Assembly (NCBI RefSeq): GCF_013284035.1
Contig: NZ_CP054141.1
Location: forward strand, 248,001 to 312,000
Source: Flavobacterium sp. M31R6
GTDB taxonomy: Bacteria; Bacteroidota; Bacteroidia; Flavobacteriales; Flavobacteriaceae
DNA: 64,000 bases
Direction of reading: 5' to 3'
Below are positions 57,371 to 64,000 of this stretch, in pieces; the first letter of the stretch is position 1, and each line of letters opens with the position of its first letter. The position numbers and the translations under genes were made by a program. The notes under the pieces were generated by a model. The model saw only the letters and a program-made list of their open reading frames with translations, was not told where the DNA came from and searched no databases.

Positions 57371-58441
57371 TTATCTCATTTTAGCTCTGTCATATTGTTT
57401 CGGCCATTGAACATCAACACCCAATTCCTGAGCAAAAGTCAATCCTAAATTCGGATTTCTAAGCGACTCTCTCGCAAATAAAACGAGATCCGCTTTACCG
57501 CTCGCTACAATCGCTTCCGCTTGTTGAGAAGTAGTAATCAAACCAACCGCTCCGGTCAAAATCCCCGTTTCCTTTTTAATTTTTTCGGCAAAATGAACTT
57601 GATAATTAGGCCCTAAAGGAATTTGTTGATGAGACACCAAGCCACCTGAAGAAACATCAATTATATCGACTCCTTTCTCCTTCAAAATTTTAGAAAGTCG
57701 CACTGATTCTTCAGCGTTCCAACCTCCATCAGCCCAATCTGTAGCTGAGATTCTCACCATTAAAGGAAGTTCTTTGGACCATTCAGACTGAACCGCCTGG
57801 AGCACTTCCAGAAGTAATCGAATACGATTTTCGAAAGCCCCCCCATACTCATCCGTTCTCGAATTGGACAAAGGCGACAAAAATTGGTGCAACAAATAAC
57901 CGTGTGCTGCGTGAATTTCAAGGACTTGATATCCTGCTTTCTCGGCTCTTCTGGTGGCCAATTTAAAATCGGCAATTACTTTTTGGATTCCCGCTTTATC
58001 CAATGCAGTAGGAGTTTGCTCATTATCGTGATAACCAATTGCACTTGGTGCAAAAGTTTCCCATCCACCTTGATTTTGGGTCAATTTTTTATTACCGTAC
58101 CAAGGTGACGAAACACTGGCTTTCCTGCCGGCGTGAGCCAATTGTATTCCTGGAACTGAATCCTGACTAATGATAAACTTAGTGATAGACTGTAATTTTT
58201 TGATATGATCATCGCTCCAAATACCTAAATCACTAGGAGAAATTCTCCCTTCAGGAGAAATGGCTGTGGCTTCCTGAATGATTAAACCTGAGCCACCCGT
58301 AGCCCGACTGCCAAGGTGTACCAAATGCCAATCATTGGCAAAGCCATCCTCCGCCGAATATTGGCACATTGGTGAAACTGTAATTCTGTTTTTGAGTGTG
58401 ATACTTTTTATTTGTAATGGAGAAAATAATTGTGAAGACAT
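57371..58441 (-). CDS. NADH:flavin oxidoreductase, YqjM-like old yellow enzyme
   Basis: A 356-residue FMN-dependent ene-reductase. The N-terminus LFSPLQIKSITLKNRITVSPMCQYS carries the Cys (about 26) typical of the YqjM/NamA class. The active-site histidine pair and Tyr are in EIHAAHGYLLHQFLSPLSN (His about 177 and 180). The C-terminus has LFARESLRNPN. The native substrate is unknown, and such enzymes reduce activated alkenes in oxidative or xenobiotic stress. Confidence 0.93.
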   Translation of the reverse strand: MSSQLFSPLQIKSITLKNRITVSPMCQYSAEDGFANDWHLVHLGSRATGGSGLIIQEATAISPEGRISPSDLGIWSDDHIKKLQSITKFIISQDSVPGIQLAHAGRKASVSSPWYGNKKLTQNQGGWETFAPSAIGYHDNEQTPTALDKAGIQKVIADFKLATRRAEKAGYQVLEIHAAHGYLLHQFLSPLSNSRTDEYGGAFENRIRLLLEVLQAVQSEWSKELPLMVRISATDWADGGWNAEESVRLSKILKEKGVDIIDVSSGGLVSHQQIPLGPNYQVHFAEKIKKETGILTGAVGLITTSQQAEAIVASGKADLVLFARESLRNPNLGLTFAQELGVDVQWPKQYDRAKMR

Positions 58442-58641
58442 AAATACAAGTATATTAATGTTTTAAGCCAAACAGCATTAAAACAAGATTTTTATGTAGT
58501 AAAGTTATTGCACTAACTTTAAAATAAAAATGAAAAATGCATTAATTAACAAACATTTAAAACGATCCAAAAAAATATAGCGCAAATAATAAAATAGAAA
58601 ATAGTACTTTTGTCCGTCATTAAAGAACCGAAAATTAAAAA

Positions 58642-59985
58642 ATGGAAATAGTTATCAAGCTTTCTCAATTTTTATTGAGCTTATCATTACTTATTATACT
58701 TCACGAATTAGGGCATTTCATTCCTGCAAAATTATTCAAAACCAGAGTCGAGAAATTTTATTTATTTTTTGACTTAAAATATTCCCTTCTAAAAAAGAAA
58801 ATTGGCGAAACCGAATACGGAATTGGCTGGTTGCCTCTTGGCGGTTATGTAAAAATATCCGGTATGATCGACGAAAGCATGGACAAGGAACAAATGGCTT
58901 TGCCTGCACAACCCTGGGAATTTAGATCCAAACCAGCTTGGCAACGTTTGATAATAATGTTGGGTGGTGTAACGGTAAACTTTATACTTGCTTTCATTAT
59001 CTATATTGGTATGGCTTATGCTTATGGAGATTCCTATATTTCAAATGCCGATATGAAAGACGGTCTTTTGATCGAAAATCAAGCGATGATAAATGCGGGA
59101 TTCAAATCGGGTGATAAAATCGTTGCTGTTGATGGAGAAAAAATTGTACGTTTTGACAAGGAAATCAGTTCTAAAATTATCTTGGCTAAAGATGTGGTTA
59201 TTGAAAGAAACGGCATCGAACAAACAATAAAAATGCCAAATGATTTTATAGATCAATTATCTAAATTCGAGAAAGCTCCTTTGGTAGCAATACGAGTTCC
59301 ATTTGCAATCACAGAAGTTCCAACAGAATCTTTAAACAAAGAGCTTAAAGCAAAAGATATTATTGTGTCTTTAAATGGTCAAAAAACAAAATATCTTGAT
59401 GAAGTACAATCTGTTTTAGAAAAAAACAAAAACAAAACCATTCCTGCTGTCGTTTTACGTAATCAAAAAGAAGTAGCTATTAACGTAGTTGTTTCGAATG
59501 TTGGAAAAATGGGAGTTTCAATAGGCGCTTTAGGACTTGAAACACTTGAGAAACTGGGTTATTACAAAATTACGCATCAAAAATACAGTTTCCTTGAATC
59601 AATCCCTTTTGGAATTGAAAAAGGAAAAGACCAATTGGTTGGATACGGAAAACAATTAAAAATGATTTTCAATCCAGAAACCAAAGCGTACAAACAAGTA
59701 GGAGGATTTCATGCCATTTATAATATTTTTCCAAGTTCTTGGAGCTGGGAAGTTTTCTGGAGCATCACGGCTATATTATCGATAATGCTTGGAGTTATGA
59801 ACTTATTGCCTATTCCGGCACTTGACGGAGGACATGTGATGTTTTTATTGTTTGAAATCGTAAGCGGTAAAAAACCAAGCGACAAATTCCTTGAAAATGC
59901 CCAAATGGTTGGTTTTGTACTACTTATCAGTCTATTGCTTTTTGCGAATGGAAATGATATTTATAAAGCGATTGTAGGTAAATAA
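58642..59985 (+). CDS. rseP: RIP metalloprotease RseP (site-2 protease)
   Basis: A membrane-embedded zinc protease that cuts anti-sigma factors and other membrane substrates. The zinc motif HELGH is at residues 21-25 in the first helix (LIILHELGHFIPAK). A PDZ domain follows at about 140-300 (possibly two, with a diverged middle). The third zinc ligand is in NLLPIPALDGGHVMF (Asp near 395). The 447 residues match bacterial RseP. A TACTTTTG box (58605-58612) lies 29 bp before the ATG. Confidence 0.94.
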   Translation: MEIVIKLSQFLLSLSLLIILHELGHFIPAKLFKTRVEKFYLFFDLKYSLLKKKIGETEYGIGWLPLGGYVKISGMIDESMDKEQMALPAQPWEFRSKPAWQRLIIMLGGVTVNFILAFIIYIGMAYAYGDSYISNADMKDGLLIENQAMINAGFKSGDKIVAVDGEKIVRFDKEISSKIILAKDVVIERNGIEQTIKMPNDFIDQLSKFEKAPLVAIRVPFAITEVPTESLNKELKAKDIIVSLNGQKTKYLDEVQSVLEKNKNKTIPAVVLRNQKEVAINVVVSNVGKMGVSIGALGLETLEKLGYYKITHQKYSFLESIPFGIEKGKDQLVGYGKQLKMIFNPETKAYKQVGGFHAIYNIFPSSWSWEVFWSITAILSIMLGVMNLLPIPALDGGHVMFLLFEIVSGKKPSDKFLENAQMVGFVLLISLLLFANGNDIYKAIVGK

Positions 59986-60013
59986 AAAAGAATGTTATTT
60001 TTGCTTTTTTTGT

Positions 60014-60043
60014 TTGCTACATTTAAATTTAATCCTATATTTG
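60014..60043 (+). promoter_or_regulatory. Promoter of the tRNA-Asn pair
   Basis: TTG at 60014-60016, a 19-base spacer and TATATTTG at 60036-60043, a full consensus match 24 bp before the first tRNA. Confidence 0.82.
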
Positions 60044-60067
60044 CACTCGCTAAAAAGAGCAACAACT

Positions 60068-60141
60068 TCCTCCTTAGCTCAGTTGGTTAGAGCATCTGAC
60101 TGTTAATCAGAGGGTCCTTGGTTCGAGCCCAAGAGGGGGAG
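60068..60141 (+). tRNA. tRNA-Asn (GTT), first copy
   Basis: A 74-base cloverleaf with acceptor TCCTCCT/AGGGGGA, D arm GCTC-GAGC, anticodon loop CTGTTAA, and T arm CTTGG-TTCGAGC-CCAAG. The discriminator is G, and CCA is not fully encoded. Confidence 0.97.
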
Positions 60142-60179
60142 CAACTTTTTTTAGCAAACATATTTACCTTTAAGGTGAT

Positions 60180-60253
60180 TCCTTCTTAGCTCAGTTGGTT
60201 AGAGCATCTGACTGTTAATCAGAGGGTCCTTGGTTCGAGCCCAAGAGAGGGAG
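60180..60253 (+). tRNA. tRNA-Asn (GTT), second copy
   Basis: Identical to the first copy from the D arm through the T arm. The acceptor stem has T-A in place of C-G at the fifth pair (TCCTTCT/AGAGGGA). It is separated from the first copy by 38 bp with no promoter of its own, so the pair is probably one transcript. Confidence 0.97.
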
Positions 60254-60260
60254 CTTATTA

Positions 60261-60293
60261 AAAAGACTATCAGCGATGATGGTCTTTTTTTTT
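60261..60293 (+). terminator. Terminator of the tRNA-Asn pair
   Basis: AAAAGACTATC pairs, with a wobble, with GATGGTCTTTT around a short loop, then T9. It is closely related to the terminator at 61991. Confidence 0.85.
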
Positions 60294-60584
60294 GCTCAAA
60301 ACTCAACTCTTTTTTATCCAAAAAAAAATGATTCAAGATCTAAGTTGATTCAAGCCTAATTCCACAAATTAAGCTTATCTTCCATGAAGATACTTATATC
60401 TTCAATTATCAAAATGACCTGATAATTATGATATTATCTCCCATTTCATTTGAAGTTTGTTTAATAAATCACTAAATTGGTACTTCTCTAGCTTGTGCAA
60501 TTATAGAAAAACGTTTTCCCAATATTTCCATAAACTAAAGCACTTCAAAACGTAAACTTATTTCAATCATTAATTTTCTCCGTT
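60294..60584. other. Gap before the GH13 gene
   Basis: AT-rich. Two small adjacent inverted repeats are visible: TGAAGATA/TATCTTCA (60385-60404) and AATTATC/GATAATT (60404-60427). They could be sites for a regulator of the amylase gene. No promoter box with both elements and no reading frame was found. Confidence 0.4.
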
Positions 60585-61943
60585 ATGAAAAAACTCTCTA
60601 TTTCATTTGTGCTTATTGCATTGATTTTTTCTTTGATATGCTGTCAAAACAACAAGTTATCAAATAACGACGACAACAGTCAAATCGACGGTCATCCCGC
60701 TTGGATCATGCAAGGCAATATTTATGAGGTCAACGTTCGCCAATACACGCCTGAAGGGACTTTCAATTCATTTGCAAAACATCTTGACCGGCTAAAAGCG
60801 ATGGGAGTCCAAACGATTTGGTTCATGCCAATTAATCCTATCAGTAAATTGGACAGAAAAGGGTCTTTAGGAAGTTATTATGCCGTTTCCGACTATACCG
60901 CGGTTAATCCTGAATTTGGCACAATGGATGACTTTAAGAAACTTGTAGAGGCTATTCATGAGAAAGGAATGAAAGTATTAATTGATTGGGTACCCAATCA
61001 CACCGGAGCAGACCATCGATGGATTACGCAACACCCGGATTTCTTCCTAAAAGACAGCTCCGGCAAACCGGCAGTAGCATTTGATTGGGCAGACACAAGA
61101 CAATTAAATTATAAAAATCCTGTATTGCAGGACAGTATGATTCGCGCAATGAAATACTGGATTGAAGACACGAATATAGACGGATTTCGATGTGACGTTG
61201 CCTGGAACGTTCCGGCTTCTTTTTGGCGTAAGTCCATTCCGGAACTGAAAAAAATGAAGAATATCTTTATGCTCGCCGAAGGAGACAGCACTTACCTACC
61301 AAAAAGCGGTTTTGATGCCGTTTACCCTTGGCACATGTTCAAAATGATGGAAAAAGTAGCCAAAGGCGAAAAATCAGCCCTTGCTTTGGACAGCATCAAC
61401 AAGGAAAATGAAACCTTATACCCAAAAAATACGATTCAAATGTATTTCACCAGCAATCACGATGAAAATAGCTGGAATCATGCCGATTTTGGAACTTTTC
61501 CAGGAATTATTCATGAGCCGTTTGCGGTATTTACTCAAACCATGAAAAACAGCATTCCATTAATTTACAGTGGACAGGAAGAACCCGTTTTAAGGGCATT
61601 AAAGTTTTTCGACAAAGATCCTATAAAGTTTAAAAATTTTCAAAGAGAAAAATTCTACACGACATTGCTGAATCTAAGAAAGAACAACGAAGCACTTTCC
61701 GCTAATGCCTCCTTCAAAAAAGTACACTTGGGAGACGACAAAGCGATTTACGCCTATGTAAGAGAAAAAGGAAACAAAAAAGTTTTAGTAATTCTTAATT
61801 TTTCCGCAAACGAACAAGCTGTATCCATAAAAGACAATTCTTTGACAGGAAAAGCACATAATGTCTTCAAAGAAAATGAAGAAACTTTAAGCTCCAAAGA
61901 ATGGAAAATGAAACCTTGGGGTTATGAAGTTTATGAATATTGA
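60585..61943 (+). CDS. GH13 alpha-amylase family lipoprotein
   Basis: A 452-residue secreted lipoprotein with lipobox LICC (Cys near 21). The GH13 conserved regions are in order: DWVPNHTG (region I, about 135), DGFRCDVAWNVP (region II, catalytic Asp), MLAEGDS (region III, catalytic Glu) and FTSNHDENSW (region IV, Asp). A C-terminal beta domain ends the protein. It probably cuts alpha-1,4-glucans at the cell surface or in the periplasm. It may feed the GH97 enzyme 10 kb upstream, but no SusC/SusD genes lie nearby. A terminator follows. Confidence 0.92.
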   Translation: MKKLSISFVLIALIFSLICCQNNKLSNNDDNSQIDGHPAWIMQGNIYEVNVRQYTPEGTFNSFAKHLDRLKAMGVQTIWFMPINPISKLDRKGSLGSYYAVSDYTAVNPEFGTMDDFKKLVEAIHEKGMKVLIDWVPNHTGADHRWITQHPDFFLKDSSGKPAVAFDWADTRQLNYKNPVLQDSMIRAMKYWIEDTNIDGFRCDVAWNVPASFWRKSIPELKKMKNIFMLAEGDSTYLPKSGFDAVYPWHMFKMMEKVAKGEKSALALDSINKENETLYPKNTIQMYFTSNHDENSWNHADFGTFPGIIHEPFAVFTQTMKNSIPLIYSGQEEPVLRALKFFDKDPIKFKNFQREKFYTTLLNLRKNNEALSANASFKKVHLGDDKAIYAYVREKGNKKVLVILNFSANEQAVSIKDNSLTGKAHNVFKENEETLSSKEWKMKPWGYEVYEY

Positions 61944-61990
61944 TTTGTAAAACAAATAAACAGCAGATTCAGTTAAGAAATACAACTTTC

Positions 61991-62022
61991 AAAAAAGACC
62001 ATCACAATGATGGTCTTTTTTT
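61991..62022 (+). terminator. Terminator of the GH13 gene
   Basis: AAAAAAGACCATCA pairs perfectly with TGATGGTCTTTTTT around a 3-base loop. Confidence 0.92.
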
Positions 62023-62358
62023 GCTTTAATCTTTCTTTCTTTAATTCAAAGTATTAAAATCTTTATCACCACTCCCTATTAAAAAACGAAACTCATTTTA
62101 AAATCAAACTACAAAATACCCACTATTTAAATTGCTACAGTCTTAAAAACTCAATTTAGCGAATGCGAAATCAAAAAAAAATTGAATCAAAAAAATTAGA
62201 ATTGATAAAAAAAGTTTGGCTAAAAAAGAAAGTCATATAAATTATCAAATAATCACATCATTAACTATTTCAGTGATAATAATTTAATAAATTAGTTCAA
62301 AATTCAGCCTTAACAGCTCATATTAAACTGAAATATTAATTATTTAATACTGAGAAAT
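62023..62358. other. AT-rich gap before the ATP-grasp gene
   Basis: About 335 bp of very AT-rich DNA with A runs. I see no gene and no clear structure or full promoter. Confidence 0.45.
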
Positions 62359-63795
62359 ATGATGAAATTGGTACCACAGCTAAACCCAAAAGGGTGGGAC
62401 GAGATGTTCTCAAATGAAGGCGTTAGAGATTCCTATGCTCAAGTTCTTCACACATTACAAAATCTAAATCCGGAAAGTCTAAACGATAAACAAATTCAGG
62501 CTTCGGATTTGTTCATGAATCAAGGTATAACATTTACAGTTTATAGCGACAATAATCAAGGAATAGAAAGAATTTTCCCGTTTGACATCATTCCCAGAAT
62601 CATCACAAAAGCTGAATGGAGCGAAGTGGAAACTGGAATCAAACAACGATTAAAAGCCCTTAATTTATTTTTGGAAGATGTTTATAATGGACAACACATT
62701 GTAAAAGATGGCATAATCCCCGCTTCATTAATAGCATCTTGCCCTCATTATATACAAGAAGTTCACGGGATAAAAGTGCCGCATAATATTCATGTGCATA
62801 TCGCAGGAATTGATTTAATTCGGGGGGCAAAGGGAGAATTTTATGTACTTGAAGACAACCTGCGATGTCCCAGCGGCGTGAGTTATATGTTGGAAAACCG
62901 CGAAATCACCAAACGAATTTTCCCAGATATGCTTACCTCCAATAAAGTAAGCATGGTAGGAAACTATCCGATGATATTTCATAACATATTGGTTTCGCTG
63001 TCCCCACGAAATGTATCCAATCCTAACGTGGTTTTACTTACACCTGGTGTCTATAATTCGGCTTATTATGAACATACTTTTTTAGCCCGTCAAATGGGAA
63101 TTCCACTTGTGGAAGGAAGAGACTTGGTGGTTAATAATAATAAAGTATACATGAAAACCACTTCGGGATTACAGCAAGTAGATGTTATTTACCGCCGTTT
63201 GGACGATGAGTATCTCGATCCATTGGTTTTTAAACCCGAAAGTACACTGGGCGTACCAGGACTGATTAGTGCTTACCGTCACGGAAATGTAGCCTTGGTG
63301 AATGCTGTCGGTAATGGTGTTGCCGATGACAAAGCCGTCTATGCTTACGTCCCAGATATGATAAAATATTACCTTAACGAAGAACCTATACTTAAAAATG
63401 TTCCAACATACCAAATGGAAAACAGAGAGGAAAGAGAGTTGGTATTTGCCGATATGGAAAATATGGTAATCAAAGAAACCAATGGAAGCGGCGGATATGG
63501 AATGATAATGGGAAACAAAGCTACGCAAGAAGAACTAGAAAATGGTAAAACAGCCATTTTGGCCAATCCCAGAAATTTTATCGCACAACCGATCATTCAA
63601 CTCAGTACCGTTCCCTGTTTAATAGATGGCCAATTGAAATTACGCCATGTAGATCTAAGACCGTATGCTTTATGTGGACCCAATGGAGTAGAAATTGTGC
63701 CTGGAGGATTAACTCGAGTCGCATTGACAGAAGGTTCATTGGTCGTCAACTCTTCGCAAGGAGGAGGAAGCAAAGACACTTGGATCATAAAGTAA
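62359..63795 (+). CDS. Circularly permuted type 2 ATP-grasp protein
   Basis: A 478-residue protein of the circularly permuted ATP-grasp family. Markers are FTVYSDNNQGIERIFPFDIIPR (given in part), YVLEDNLRCPSGVSYMLENR (about 160-179), GNGVADDKAVYAYVPDMI and NGSGGYGMIMG (ATP loop). Members usually sit with alpha-E domain and transglutaminase genes and are thought to ligate amino acids or peptides. The substrate is unknown. Two ATG codons in a row begin the gene (62359 and 62362). A possible co-transcribed gene starts 29 bp after the stop. Confidence 0.9.
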   Translation: MMKLVPQLNPKGWDEMFSNEGVRDSYAQVLHTLQNLNPESLNDKQIQASDLFMNQGITFTVYSDNNQGIERIFPFDIIPRIITKAEWSEVETGIKQRLKALNLFLEDVYNGQHIVKDGIIPASLIASCPHYIQEVHGIKVPHNIHVHIAGIDLIRGAKGEFYVLEDNLRCPSGVSYMLENREITKRIFPDMLTSNKVSMVGNYPMIFHNILVSLSPRNVSNPNVVLLTPGVYNSAYYEHTFLARQMGIPLVEGRDLVVNNNKVYMKTTSGLQQVDVIYRRLDDEYLDPLVFKPESTLGVPGLISAYRHGNVALVNAVGNGVADDKAVYAYVPDMIKYYLNEEPILKNVPTYQMENREERELVFADMENMVIKETNGSGGYGMIMGNKATQEELENGKTAILANPRNFIAQPIIQLSTVPCLIDGQLKLRHVDLRPYALCGPNGVEIVPGGLTRVALTEGSLVVNSSQGGGSKDTWIIK

Positions 63796-63824
63796 TTTCA
63801 TTTTAATTTTTAAAATGAATCAAA

Positions 63825-64000
63825 ATGAAAACAACTGCCTTAAACACAGAAAAAAACGAAAGCAAAAAGTTTGCCTTTTTACCCGAAATGGTTTTAGAAC
63901 ATTTAAACGACGCGAAACCAACTGAAACAACAGTAGAAAATTCAAATGAGCCTGAAGTTAAAAAAATAACAATAACAGCAGATCCAGATATACCAAATTT
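63825..64000 (+). CDS. Partial gene of unknown function, cut by the window end
   Basis: An open frame starts with ATG at 63825 and runs to the last base with no stop (58 codons seen). The residues are charged and Thr/Asn/Glu-rich, with no recognisable motif (MKTTALNTEKNESKK at the start). From context an alpha-E or transglutaminase-like protein would be expected downstream of the ATP-grasp gene, but this N-terminus does not identify either. Confidence 0.55.
   Translation, partial: MKTTALNTEKNESKKFAFLPEMVLEHLNDAKPTETTVENSNEPEVKKITITADPDIPN

Noticed and set aside
60068..60253. Integration site of a genomic island at the tRNA-Asn pair
   Set aside because: No integrase, no direct repeat of the tRNA 3' end downstream, and flanking genes look like core genome.

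Overview
The window is chromosomal DNA from a member of the Bacteroidota, almost certainly a Flavobacterium or close relative. The evidence is AT-rich DNA with repeated promoters of the Bacteroidota type (TTG, 19-23 bases, TAnnTTTG), a bacterial HMG-CoA synthase, family-specific proteins (IPExxxVDY, DUF5689, DUF6377), a GH97 alpha-glucosidase, an OmpA protein with thrombospondin type 3 repeats, and a three-gene fumarate reductase-type succinate dehydrogenase. Nearly everything is ordinary core genome. I see no phage, insertion sequence or CRISPR array.

Layout. 1-10.6 kb: hypothetical protein, rsmI, HopJ-like protein, recJ, an MFS exporter, a seven-haem lipoprotein, a GNAT enzyme, lpxH, queD and an Ig-like lipoprotein. 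10.6-21.5 kb: central carbon metabolism, with a nitrilase-family amidase, sdhCAB, HMG-CoA synthase, and a RamB/ScfR-type regulator divergent from aceB-aceA (glyoxylate shunt) across a perfect palindrome. 22-35.6 kb: pepP, two alpha/beta hydrolases, an AIM24-family protein, and the two halves of an AddAB-type nuclease-helicase separated by ompA and kbl. 35.7-41.4 kb: sodA, then a 0.9 kb convergent intergenic region with four tandem structured repeats, then purF, a PfkB kinase, rnhA and purN on the minus strand. 41.5-46 kb: acpP, fabF, rnc, an IPExxxVDY protein and pyk. 46-54.5 kb: a membrane-anchored DUF6377 regulator beside a SusB-like GH97 enzyme, then a TonB-dependent receptor with a DUF5689 lipoprotein. 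54.7-64 kb: MFS transporter, Gfo/Idh/MocA oxidoreductase, old-yellow-enzyme, rseP, two tRNA-Asn genes, a GH13 amylase lipoprotein, a circularly permuted ATP-grasp protein and the start of a cut-off gene.

The least ordinary material is non-coding. (1) Four tandem units at about 36.46-37.20 kb each look like a small RNA gene on the minus strand: a TAnnTTTG box, a 5-prime hairpin, a conserved single-stranded G-rich linker and an intrinsic terminator. One copy carries a compensatory base-pair change in the terminator stem. (2) At 24.40-24.58 kb, CCC tracts recur with a mean spacing of 11.0 bp over about 16 periods, on a strand with almost no G. (3) Four members of a dispersed palindromic repeat family, a 10-bp tandem repeat and several long perfect hairpins occupy the remaining intergenic gaps.

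Start codons were moved inward where the upstream extension runs through a terminator, operator or repeat (aceB, the AddB-like gene, the AddA-like gene, fabF). All functions come from motif recognition by eye. No database search was run.
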